64,000 nt of DNA, taken from NCBI GenBank assembly GCA_018466975.1, contig CM031561.1:3596001-3660000 (forward strand). Reading direction: 5' to 3'. Under the pieces are notes generated by a model, which saw only the letters and a program-made list of their open reading frames with translations, had not been told where the DNA came from and made no database searches. The translations under genes were made by a program, and so were the position numbers. Shown one piece after another: positions 12,331 through 23,137 of this stretch. This stretch comes from Sparassis latifolia. Lineage: Eukaryota; Basidiomycota; Agaricomycetes; Polyporales; Sparassidaceae. Every line of letters begins with the position of its first letter. The stretch's first letter is position 1.

Positions 12331-14081
12331 CTAATCATCCTCGAGCTCCGATTCCTCCGGGATGTCCTCCTGCTGCTTCTTCTTGTTACGAGTGGAGGAA
12401 GGTTTGGCACGCTTCGACGGCGGCTTAGATGAGGAGGCCTTCGAGGTAGGAGCACGCTTATCCAATAGCAGACATAAGCATGGAGGTCTCGGATCGACAA
12501 CCGGGACTCACTTTGCGCTTCTTGCTCGACTGCTCCTCCTCCCCCTCCTCTTCGTCCTCCTCATCAGGGATGGCAGCGATCTCGTCCCCAAAGTCCTCAC
12601 CTTCATCCTCGTCGCTGGCGGCCTTTTTCTTGGGCGCACGCTTCTTGGCTGGGGCCTTGCCCTTCTTCTCGGCCGCAGGCTTCGCGACAGCCTTTTTCCT
12701 AGGCTTCCGCTCCTCCTCTTCCTCCTCCTCTTCCTCTTCAACCTCCTCCTGGGACGTACGCCGACAATCAGAACGACATAGAAGAACCGGGGGTGAATAC
12801 TAACCTCAGCCTTGGCCTTCTTCGCACGCGACCGCTTGGGCTTCTCAGCCTTCTCCGTCTCGTCCCCGTTCTCCTCCTTCTTCTTTCTCCGCGTCGGCGC
12901 CTTCTTACCGGTGTCAACCGCCTCCCCGACGCCCTTGTCCTCGTCGGGGATCGCGCCCTCGTCCCACGCGCGGTGCACCTTCTGCTGTTCAGCCTCCTTG
13001 AGGTCTGACCAGCCTTCGATCTCGGAAGGTTCGCTGTAGGACGCCTTCATCGAGGCGATCATCTTGGACGGGGTGCAACCCCAGTGGTGCCACGCGCTGT
13101 CGATGCCGTGAGCACAGGACAGCGGAGACTAGGGAACAAAACTCACTATGAGGGATTACCGCGGAACGCGACTTCGTTGCCGATTCTGAAGAAATTCTTT
13201 CCGACGTTTTCTAGGAACATCGTGAGCACGCACACAACGCGGCTAGATTAACTTCAAACTCACCACCACAATCTGGACGTTCGACGATGGACGATACCAC
13301 GCGACAAGATCAGATAACCTTCCACATGACGAAGCAAGGGGAAACGCACCTTTGCACTTGGAGCGGCCGGACGATGCGTACTCAAATTTGAAGGTGGCCT
13401 TCTTGGGCTCGCCTCCATCATCCTTCTTCTTGGAGCTCTTTGCAGTAGGCTTCTTCTTCGGCTTCCCCTCCTCGTCATCGTCCTCGTCCTCTCCGTCCTC
13501 ACTAGCCAGTTTCCTCGCGGTCTCGGGAATGTCTTCGTCCGCGACGTGGCCTTCCTCCCAGGCCTTGCGTACCTTCTCTTGATCTTCGTCCTTTAGATCG
13601 TCAAAACCGTCCAGATCGTCTGCTTCGTCGAACGACTTCTTCATGTTCTCGATAATCTTGGGAGTGACACAACCCCAGTGTCGCCACGTACTGCAACGTT
13701 GGCAACCATCAGTACCTGCATCTGCCTCGAAGAAAGGCACCACACATAGTGCCGGAGGTGGAAGTAGATGAAAGAGCTACTTACAAAGACGTGTTTCCCC
13801 TGAAGTCGACCAAAGAACCCATCTTTAGTTCGCCCTTTCCGATGGAAGTGCCTGCGCGCCGACATCAGATAATAGCAAAATCAGTGTAATTTGCCGACAT
13901 GTACCTGCGCATGGCTTGGGACCTGTGCACACAGAAAGGACGCGAAAAACGCGATCAACAACCGTGAACAACCAGTTCAACTTCAAGTTCAACCAAAACA
14001 CAGACCCTTGCACTTTCCACGGGCACTGGGCGCGTATTCCAGACGATAGCCAGATTTTTTTGTGCCTTCTGCATCAGACAT
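12331..14081 (-). CDS. Protein with two PARP-type zinc fingers and charged C-terminal tail
   Basis: Exons (minus): 14081-14006, 13922-13905, 13851-13785, 13690-13350, 13272-13264, 13210-13147, 13096-12805, 12748-12512, 12456-12331. Phases all close, giving 409 aa. Finger 1 begins MSDAEGTKKSGYRLEYAPSA, then KCKG and WRHWGCVTPK. Finger 2 has FKFEYASSGRSKCK, CGENVGKNFFRIG and AWHHWGCTP. Both show the family's C-x2-C … H-x5-C type ligands with the W-H-x-x-C block. Such fingers recognise nicked or broken DNA. No PARP catalytic domain follows; instead there is a Lys/Glu-rich nuclear-type tail ending EESELEDD. Exon 2 (18 nt) and exon 5 (9 nt) are microexons that supply finger residues, so automated gene finders will probably miss them. 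Confidence 0.9.
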
Positions 14082-14794
14082 CTTTGCAGCGAGAAAAAAA
14101 AGAGTAAAGGAGGTGATGGTAGGAGTTGGAGATGGTTGAAGTTGGCGCTGCGCGTTATATAGCTGGCTTCAAAGTCCGCTTGCTGCTTAGACAATACCTC
14201 GACTTGCGCACGGACCTCCACTCCCTATGTCATTCTTCAGCGATCGAATATGTTTTCTGCAAACATTGATGTACGTTCTGAACAATTTCTCAGAAAATGA
14301 CAGGGAGATGTGGCAAGATGATGTGCCAATTGGGGTTAGGGTTCACCTTCCATGCTCGAGGACTCGAGAATTTTTGAAGAGGTCTAAGAACAAACTGGTA
14401 TATGTGTGGACTTGATGTCTCATAGATATGATGGCACGCAGGCTCACCGTGTGGTAGCTATTATTTCACTCATTTAACGCAGGATGTTCCAGGAACGCAT
14501 CGGTTGTATTCCAACTCAAATGCCACACCGACCCGCTGGTGCTCATGTAGGACCATTCCACAAGAGTATCATGCTTCTACCCTCGGACAGAGGATAGCGG
14601 GGCGATTCCTGCGGGGGCCGCATGCGTCACGCTGGTTAAAACTGAAACATGTCCGTGAGTGGTTATTTGAGAATTGACTGGAGTGACATCCGTCTCCATT
14701 CAAATTTCAGCACAGTTGGACGGCCGCACAACTGAGCTCCACAGGCTTGCTACCCGCCATCGGATAAGAATAAGTGCGGTGGTTCCATACAGGA

Positions 14795-14800
14795 TATAAA
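14795..14800 (+). promoter_or_regulatory. TATA box of the C2H2/RING gene
   Basis: TATAAA lies 124 bases before the ATG at 14924, in an otherwise gene-free stretch between two divergently transcribed genes (14082-14923). Position and sequence suit a fungal TATA element. The transcription start is not known. Confidence 0.4.
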
Positions 14801-14923
14801 GGCCACCACTTTATGGGTGCCCGCTTCAGCCTTTCACATTCCCATCACCCACCTGCCCATCTGGCCTGTTCGGCCATTCGATTTTCCTGAAATTTCTCCA
14901 CCAGTTTACTTGCATTCCCGACC

Positions 14924-15967
14924 ATGTCCGACCTTCTGTATGCGGACATGACGTATTGTTCGCTCTGTGACCGATACTTTCCCGGGGAAGAGGCCCGAGC
15001 TCAGCACGTTCAGCTTTCTACCAATCACCCCAGGTGCGAGCTCTGTCATCGTCGGTTTGCCAACAAGAATTCTCTGAGAAATGTGCGTTCTCTGTAATTG
15101 GATTTTCTAATGACGAAGCTACAATATCATTGTGTCAATTTAGCATTGGGTATACTCGCCTCGTCATCATTACTGTGCCGTCTGCGAGAGAGACTTCCGC
15201 ACGGCTGCTGGACTCAGAGTGGTATGTTTATGGCACAGAAATGGTTTATAATTATTCAAATAACTGTTCCTGCTACACCTACCAGCACGTTGAGTACGCC
15301 GCTGTTCATCGCGACGACTCCGATGACGATTCGGACGACGAGCTCGACGATGTCGATGACTCAGCCGAAGGCTGGGAGGACGAAATCGGCCGCACGGCTT
15401 TTCCAGAGGAGAACGAGCGTGCGGACGACGATATCAGCGACATAGACGACGGGTACTCGGTGGGGGACGAGTATTGGGACGAAGATGACGAGACGGAATT
15501 TGAAGAAAATAGAGACGCTTATTATGGTTTCGCACCCTCTGCCTCTACTTCGTTGCAGCGAGCCGACAGCACACGCGTACGCGTTTCATTTTTTGCCCTC
15601 AGCGAATCCATTCTGACCGTTCCGTAGTCTTCAGGTAGCGAGGATAACTCTCACCTTGAACTCCCTGCGTCCGAACCTAAACATGCGCTTCGTGTCGAAC
15701 ATCCATTGAACAAACCATGCGAAGCTGGTGTCCTCTTCAACTGTCCCCTATGCCTCGAGCCGCCGAAAGAGAGTAGCGCTACGCGCTGCGGCCATTTGTT
15801 CTGCACGCCGTGAGGATCACGTTACGCCTATTTAAGTATGAATTCGCTAACATTGGCCGCTCCTCAGATGCATAATTCATGCGCTGTCGGGTAAGAAGCT
15901 GTGTCCCGTATGCCGCAAGCCTGCGTCCCCCAGGCAGCTCCGCAGAATATACCTGTCCGCTGCTTGA
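14924..15967 (+). CDS. C2H2-like and C3HC4 RING-finger protein, probable E3 ubiquitin ligase
   Basis: Exons: 14924-15082, 15144-15221, 15286-15576, 15628-15809, 15868-15967, giving 269 aa with consistent phases. The N-terminus has three Cys-Cys-His-type knuckles (YCSLCDRYF, CELCHRRFANKNSLRNH, YCAVCERDFRTAAGLRVH). A long Asp/Glu-rich stretch follows (DDSDDDSDDELDDVDD…). The C-terminal RING reads CPLCLEPPKESSATRCGHLF, then CTPC and CPVCRKP, a complete C3HC4 pattern. RING domains of this kind recruit E2 enzymes, so ubiquitin ligase activity is inferred from family membership. The RING itself is interrupted by an intron at 15810-15867. The splice donor after 15576 could alternatively be 9 nt further on. 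Confidence 0.8.
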
Positions 15968-16984
15968 GCCTCACGGTGATCTTGTTTCGGTTTACTCCTT
16001 TCGCCAGATCGTGCGCACGAAATTCAACCAACGCTGCGTCGATCGTTGGCGGACATTCCCGTTGATTGTGTATAGGTTTGTCTCGCGACGTAAACACTCT
16101 GTTCAACCATTTTGTCACCAGTCACTGCGCTGTCGTGCAAAAGACATCTCAGGCAGCTCGATGCATATACCACGACAGACAGAAAAGCTATCCAAGGCAC
16201 AGACAGGTACTAAGGACACGATTTCAACGCTCAACATGAGTCAAAGCAGAATCTTAATTAGTTATTATCGAATCATTCATCGCAGTCCGCGATTCTATAA
16301 AATAACTGACCCCTAAGGTAAGTACGCATTTGGAGCATGGACCTCGAGAAACACACTCTGACCGTGACATTGCAGAATAAGGTATGACGTACCACTAAAC
16401 TCTGCGCCAATTCACGCCGTTCGCCACCAGGGTTTACGAAACGACTGTACTTGTAAAATAAAGAGCGCACTGTGCCGGTTGGAAAAATTCGAATAGCAAC
16501 CCAGAGATGCTCAACACGCTAATCTTCAACATGTGATCAACGAGACGCCGACACCGACTTCTTCGATGCGCTCTCATGGCATCAGACAGTAGATAGCTGA
16601 TCGAGCGCGATGCTGCGTCATCAAAAGGAAACCCATGCATCGTACAAACCAACGTACACTGTACACCATCAGAGAGTAGCACAGCAATGGGCAGATAAGC
16701 ATGAAGAGAAGGCAAACGTATCGATCGTGCTGTACAGGCTGGGGACATAAAGTGTCCAGTAAGTAACGCACTGTGTTCCCTCCTCTTGACCTAGAGCTCA
16801 AAATATTCACGCCCGGCCATAAGGATGACGCGCTCTGTGGTGCGAAAGGTTTTTAAGTGAATTTGTATAATAGCATCGCAATTCAGAACGAATATACTTA
16901 CAATAAGAAAATGTCATAACATACAGGATTTCCTAGATCCACATCATAAAAGAACGAAATTTTGGGTTGGCCCCGTTCACCGCG
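15968..16984. other. No gene recognised
   Basis: Open frames on both strands are short and unsupported. The stretch probably contains the 3' UTR of the RING gene followed by spacer. Confidence 0.35.
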
Positions 16985-17528
16985 GGTATCTTATTTTCTG
17001 CGCTTCCATTTCTGGATGTTGATAGCCATAGGTGCGGATTTTCGTCAGAGCATGAATAACCTGGCACCTGGGCCAACAGACACAAAACATCCAGTTAGTA
17101 AATATGATTCCCCAGAGATGCCGCAGAAGGGCAATTCCCAGCTGGTAGAAGGGTAATGCTGATTCAAAGGTTCTCCACGATACTCCATGATAAGACAGGC
17201 CGAGGGACCGTCCGCGAGTTATCCTTCGAAGAGCCCGTAAAGACAGGAACAGCGTCGCCTTGCAGATGGCATAGCTGAAAATATATCTCAGCCTCCTGGC
17301 GCAGCCTAGCAATGGCTAATTTTCTAGAAACAACTTTGCAAGCGACATCGTACGACGCATACCCTTCACAGTCCATCGTGGCACGGTAGACTTTGGATCG
17401 GCCCTTATGGATGCGACACGTTTTGCTGACGGCGAGCGCCCCCGAAACCTGGATCGTCGGTACGCGTCATCGCAAAAAGTTCTGCCGTAAGTGTTTTCCG
17501 GGTCTGGGAATATCAGCGTAGACGGCAT
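16985..17528 (-). pseudogene. Protein-kinase-like pseudogene, copy e (truncated)
   Basis: It starts at 17528 with the family N-terminus MPSTLIFPDPENTYG. Frame is lost within 40 codons. The segment SYDVACKVVSRKLAIARLRQ and helix EAEIYFQLCHLQGDAVPV is readable at 17376-17240 in another frame. After an intron, the start of the second exon (CQVIHALTKIRTYGYQ, about 17080-17030) is still visible, but the DFD block and C-terminus are gone. It lies about 11 kb from the main cluster, so the family is dispersed as well as tandem. Confidence 0.65.
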
Positions 17529-18881
17529 GTGGAAGGGTAAGATGAGGAATTCAACTCAAACTAACTTTAGGCAAGTTATGCGTGTGTGGCCAGGCACGTA
17601 CGCGTATCTACTGAGCGAGAAATAGCCAATCATAGTAGCTGTAAGTCAGTTAGCACGCACCCAGGTTTTCCGTCTCGCGGTGTCAAACGCCGAGGCGGTA
17701 AACACTGCTGAAGGGTAATTGCAGATAGAATGTTCATGGAGCAGCTACATCAAAGCTTCGGTTAATAGCCGTGGGGCTGATCAATTTATACAGCAGAAAA
17801 AGAATCTGAATATGAATGTTCCAGAATTGGACACTCACATCCTGAGCATCAATTTTCACCTGTTCTGTTTTACTGTACCTATTATTCGATGTAATATTAT
17901 GTCAGTTATCCAACTGCATTCGTCTCTCAACCCTCTTGGACGTGTCGGGTCGAGCGCTGACGGAAATCCAGTGGTAAATTGCCGGAGGGTGTCGCACTCT
18001 GGACCACAACTAGCTGGACGAAGACTCACTCAATAGTGCACTGCAAGGCCTCTTAGACGTGCGCATTAACGACTTATTTATCGGTAGCGTCATGAGAGAG
18101 CGGCTCCAATCAATGGCGAAGGCATGAGGTATTTACTTGCATGGCACCTCGTGAGTTGGAGACGAGAATGCACCTGAACAGGTAGTTTAGTGGAGACGAA
18201 CATTGTCTGCCGCTCACTAACAGCCGTTCCTGCGTGTAGTCTTTATCTCAGATGTCGGCCTTCTGCATGGGTAAAAGGTCCGCTTGAAACACAGAAAATC
18301 AGCATGAGATCAATGCAGCTAAAAATATATTAACCATGGTTCTATGAAGGGTCACTGACGCACATACCTGTCTTCATAAATATAAGGACCTGCTGTTCTC
18401 CCAAAACGAGATGCGCACACTTGCCAGACGGGCTCGATCTATTAATGAAGCGAATTGCTTACCCCTGAAGAGTTCAGTCTGGAGAGTTACAAGGTGCATC
18501 GCACGTTCGAACCGTGGCAGAACGCATATAACGTATGTTCCTGTCGTCCCGCTCAGGCTTCGGAGAGCACTGGTCGTACCCTGCATAGTAAGAAAATCCT
18601 TTGCAATACAAATCTGCTTCCAAGATTCAGTGAAATTTTATGATGTTTAGAGACCCCCCACCACAAATGGAGGGGTTATTCAACGTCGAACGCAAACATG
18701 AGGTCACGTCTTCTGTCAAGTTCCCGGGTTCAGATCAAGTCCAGATCGACTTGGGATCGAGATTTGATTCACGTGATTTAGGTTAGGGCCGGCTCACTGA
18801 GTCTGGATCTGGACCCGGAAAGGACGAAGGTCACCACACAGCGTCGGCAGGGGTTCAGTCGACCAACACACCAAAATCAAC
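17529..18881. other. Intergenic stretch upstream of eS26
   Basis: No convincing gene. Short open frames at 17719-18036 and 18374-18650 lack motifs. The last few hundred bases should contain the eS26 promoter; I see no certain element there. Confidence 0.35.
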
Positions 18882-19526
18882 ATGGTGAGCATGCCGTTCT
18901 GTTACCTTTGACCCTGCTGCAGACGTTCTGCTTGGTGAAACTGGGAAAACCACATCGAAACTCAATGGATGGCGACGGCTGCATGCGGATGACTCTGGAT
19001 GGCTCTTACTCTGCATTGGTACTGACTTCGTGCTGGACAGACCAAGAAAAGAAGAAACAACGGCCGCAACAAGAAAGGCCGCGGCCACGTCGGTTTCGTC
19101 CGCTGCTCCAACTGCTCGCGATGCGTTGGCAAGGACAAGGCGATCAAGCGCTTCACCGTTCGCAACATGGTCGAGAGTGCTGCCGTGCGAGATATCAGCG
19201 AGGCTAGCGTCTATCCTGGTGCGTCCGCCGCTCTCTGCTGTGTCGTGTAGCGGCTAATGTTGTCACCCGCAGAATACATCATCCCCAAGCTCTACTTGAA
19301 AATCGCATACTGCGTGTCATGCGCCATCCATTCACATGGTAGGTCCTGTTAGCCTTATTGGTGTTCAGTCTTTTTCACTTCCTCCAAAGTCGTCCGTGTA
19401 CGCTCACGAGAGGGTCGCCGTAACCGAGCCCCTCCTCCCCGCGTCCGGTGGAAGGACGGCAAGAAAGTCAATCCTGCTGTCGTCGCGGCCGAGGAGGCCA
19501 AGGCGGCAGCTGCACGGGGCGCATAG
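18882..19526 (+). CDS. RPS26: Small ribosomal subunit protein eS26
   Basis: Exons: 18882-18884, 19041-19218, 19273-19338, 19390-19526, phases consistent, 127 aa. The protein begins [19 protein letters not shown], with the family's zinc-binding cysteines in [20 protein letters not shown] and in [10 protein letters not shown]. It ends with a basic, alanine-rich tail ([20 protein letters not shown]). eS26 sits at the mRNA exit channel of the 40S subunit. The first exon contributes only the ATG. Its 156-nt intron is the longest in this gene, a layout common in fungal ribosomal protein genes. Confidence 0.95.
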
Positions 19527-20105
19527 GTGTTTATATGAAGGCAGTATGATATGTCGTTCACCACGATTCGCGCGCGTCATGCAAGCGTTCAGCCTACGAG
19601 TCGCTCCGCAGTGCCGATTGTAGCGTAGGCAAGAGTATATCCTTAGGTTGTTCCGAGACGCAACGCGAGTGCTCCGTTGAACACGCTTGCAGAACTGGTC
19701 GAGAATTTACTTCATTTCACGATTTATCTATTCCAGCTGTTTGTCTGGCTATCTCCCTGTTTCCCTCGACAACTGTTGTACTTTTCGACTCTACCCAAGT
19801 GCTCAAGAGTTCGTCCTTCCAACGCGCGAACGATGTTATCAAGTTGTACGATCTTTTTAGGTCGACGCACAATATCGACTCAAAGTTGGTGGCTACGCGC
19901 CTGTGGAATCAGTTCTCGTCGACGCCCATGCTGCTGCTGCTGACTGTACTCAGTCTCGTGCACCCACATCCTCTCCGAAAGTCTAAGTCTAGCTCTTCTA
20001 ATTCAACGCTGGCGTAAGCTCGGCCGGCACCTGAATTCTGGCATCTATAAAATGACATCAACACAGGGGGTAACTCTCTTCAGATATTCCAGTCAATACA
20101 CTTGA
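19527..20105. other. Intergenic stretch between eS26 and the oxidoreductase
   Basis: No gene recognised. An open frame at 19799-20017 has no motif and overlaps the putative promoter of the next gene. A TATAAA near 20045 precedes the ATG at 20106 by about 60 bases. Confidence 0.35.
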
Positions 20106-21293
20106 ATGTCACTATCCAGAACGATGAGAGCGATTGTCTGTCCCCGCGTGCCGATTGCGCCTTCCGAACTCGTCTACACGACCACTCACCCGACGCCGCA
20201 GCCGAAGGCGGGCCATGTCCTCATCCGAGTGAAGGCGTACGGACTGAACCGCTCTGAGCTCTTCACACGCCAGGGCCATTCGCCCGGCATCGAGTTCCCG
20301 CGCGTGCTCGGCATTGAGTGCGTTGGGCTCGTGAAGGATGCGGGCGGAGGGAGCCACTGGAAGGAGGGCGATGTGGTGGCTGCCATCATGGGTGGGATGG
20401 GCCGTCAGTTCGACGGTGAGCACAGTGTGGCATGTTTCGTATTGCATGCGCTGACAGCCACTCAGGTGGATACGCCGAGTACGCCCTCATCCCGCACACA
20501 TCTGTCTCTCCACCGATCAAGTTGCCGGAAGGCATGGGATGGGCCGAGTTTGGCGCAATCCCGGAGACATTCTTGACCGGTATGTGTGAGGCTATCCTTC
20601 CACCCAACTCTGCTAACCCCTTGACTCAGCTTGGGGCACTCTCAGCGAGTCCCTCCACCTCCGTCCCACAGACACCCTGCTCGTCCGCGGTGGTACGACC
20701 AGCGTGGGACTGGCCTGTGCCGGGCTCGCTAAATCCGCTCTCTTCAGTACGGACCGCAAGCCTACCGTGATCAGCACGACGCGCAACAAGGCTAAGGTTG
20801 ACGCGGTCAAGGCATCAGGTGCCGATGTCGTCCTCATCGACACCGCAAACTCAGTCGAGGAACAGGTCATGCAGGCTACGGGCGGGCATGGCGCAGACAA
20901 GTGTGTCGAACTCGTTGGGGGGACGACTATTAGCGACTCGGGCGCCAGCCTCGCTCCGGACGGTGTCGTGTCGTTCGTCGGCTGCGTGTCTGGCGAGTGG
21001 ACGATCAAGGACTTTGATCCGATGACCGTCCTGGCCCCTAGGAAGGTCGGTCGCACAGTGCTCTAGCTATTCGTTTATTCGCTGACACCCCTCTTTCGCA
21101 GCATTTGACGTTATACAGTTCGCACGGGCTGGACATCTCCAAAGCTCCGCTGCAGTGGATTGTGGATGCCGTTGCACGTGGGGAGCTGAGCCTCGGGCTC
21201 GACAAGGTGTACAAGATGGAGCAGACCGGCGAGGCTCACGCGTATATGGAAGCGAACGCGGCGTCTGGAAAAATAGTGTGTCTGGTCGATTAA
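20106..21293 (+). CDS. MDR-family NAD(P)H-dependent oxidoreductase (quinone-oxidoreductase type)
   Basis: Exons: 20106-20415, 20466-20579, 20630-21045, 21102-21293; 343 aa with closed phases. The N-terminal GroES-like fold shows VLIRVKAYGLNRSELFTRQG, FPRVLGIECVG and WKEGDVVAAIMGG. The Rossmann part has LLVRGGTTSVGLACAGLAK, although the usual G-x-x-G-x-x-G is somewhat altered, and then VISTTRNKAKVDAVKASGAD. The C-terminus ends GEAHAYMEANAASGKIVCLV, typical of medium-chain dehydrogenases. Residues that bind catalytic zinc in alcohol dehydrogenases are not evident, so a zinc-independent enol or quinone reductase is more likely. An in-frame ATG at 20124 could be the real start. The substrate is unknown. 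Confidence 0.88.
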
Positions 21294-22377
21294 CGGAATG
21301 CGCCAAAATCAAAGCTCACAGAAGGATGAATTGTATGTAGGATAAGGATAAGTGGAAGGCGTTTCAGGTTTTGGATCTCACACTCTTCCTAAATCATAAT
21401 CTCACTGTTCACATTTTCGAAAGCTGTGGCTAGTAACTGTAGCTATCCGTCGAGTGGCTTTCATCCACACGTGTACAGTACATGACGTTAGCGTTCGGTT
21501 GCCTCATGTTGGCGCCCACGTTTCCCTGCCGCGAACGAGCAGGCCCAGTGGCTTATCAGGCGAGCACTGCCTGCCTTCACCCTGACGGTTGCGAGATTCG
21601 GCGCCAGCAGCCACATCCATGCCCATGCTGCGGGCGCAGTTGTAACTGTATTGCTGACCTCAGGTGCAATCCATGCGTCCTGGAAACAAACTCGGAATTG
21701 TATATCGATGAGTCAACACTCGCAGACAACTTTGCATATCGAGCAGACGTCGAGCAGGGGGGGGTTGCAAAGAACGTTAATGAGCCTCGTGCAAAGTAGT
21801 TCTGAGACCTCGATATCAAGTATACATCCCGATATGGGGGGTTCACAAGCGGGCGTCCACCAGATCTAAGATGTGATGATGATAACCAGCCTCAAGACTT
21901 CGCTTTGCGCAAAATGTTTAGCTCAGCTGGTGGTAAAACCTGCACCGAAGCTAGTTTCTATGCGGATCTACCTCACAAACTTTACCTTAGATGTGGGCGA
22001 TGCCAACACCGCCGGTGTCGCGTCCTTGAAATCTTAGGTGGGCGTCACGACTCGCTGATCTCAAATTCGGAGTCTCTACCATGGATATAGCTGGACGAAC
22101 ACACGCAGCTCAGGGAATACCCGAGTGGCAAAGAATTGAGTGGCTTGTTGGTTGTAGGTGGCGAATGCCACGTATTTTCAATCCTCACTTCCCATATGGC
22201 CCCGGCCCCGTCCTCGAGGTGTCCATTGCCATCCCCACAAACATGGAGAGGATAGGCGTATTTCCTGATGTCCTGGTGGTCTCTGCCGCTCTGAAAAAGT
22301 ATATATGTCCAGTTGTAGTGGTGCTCGTTTCAGGACTCTAACTCCCATCAAGTCACTTTCAATTCGCAAGAAGCAAG
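21294..22377. other. Intergenic stretch, no gene recognised
   Basis: Several short open frames on both strands, none with motifs. The region immediately upstream of 22378 is likely the promoter and 5' UTR of the C2H2 gene. Confidence 0.35.
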
Positions 22378-23137
22378 ATGGATCCCTCGCATCCAGCTGA
22401 TTACAACTTCAACGAGGAGGAATTCTCTTCTGAGGATCTTCTTTACATGTTTGATGACACTCTTACTGTTCAGATTTTGCAGCAACAGTACGTCGAGTCT
22501 TCTTTTGTCCGCCGATGCTGATGCCAATGCTTGATTCAGGTGTGGAACCTCCTCACATAACGAGGAACTTTCCATCCCTGATCATGGAGCTCCATGGATT
22601 TCGGGGTTGGACTATCAAACATCTTTTGGACATTATTGTCATGACCAGCTAAACCGACCCTCCGAGCGGCCTCTCGTTAATTCCACGATGATGTATCACG
22701 ACGTACACGGTCCACACCCATCCTCTCCGTATGTGCAAGCACCTGTAGCACGCAGGCAGGAGCATATTTCACAGCACCACACACATCCGATCTCTCCTTC
22801 AAGCATAGATAGACTGTGTCGATGGAATGGGCAATGCGACTTCGTCTTTGCTGACGCTAGCCCAAGTGCCATACAGCGCCATCTTCGTGAGATCCATCCC
22901 CACGATTTACCTATCAATCCGTCGGACCGAACGATTTGCCTTTGGCGCGGAGAAATTCGATGCAATCACTCGATGGCCCAGAGTAATCTGGGAAGGCACC
23001 TCGCAGAGAGCCATGTACACTCGACACGGTCCCATTGCCCTCTGTGTGACAAGCCCTTCGCAAGGTCTGACGTGATGAAGAAGCATATGCGAGCCTCTTG
23101 CCCCAACAGACCGCATGCAAGCCACGGTCGTCGTTAG
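22378..23137 (+). CDS. C2H2 zinc-finger protein, putative transcription factor
   Basis: Exon 1 is 22378-22487, intron 22488-22539, exon 2 22540-23137; 235 aa. The N-terminus is acidic (NEEEFSSEDLLYMFDD), plausibly an activation region. The C-terminal third carries three fingers: CRWNGQCDF…HLREIHP, CLWRGEIRCN…HLAESH, and a canonical CPLCDKPFARSDVMKKHMRA. The first two have the widely spaced cysteines seen in many basidiomycete C2H2 proteins. The last finger and the basic end HASHGRR suggest DNA binding in the nucleus. The target is unknown. Confidence 0.75.

Noticed and set aside
12362..12803. Leucine/serine-rich plus-strand open frames with the look of membrane segments
   Set aside because: They are the antisense reading of the Lys/Glu-rich tail of the PARP-finger gene.
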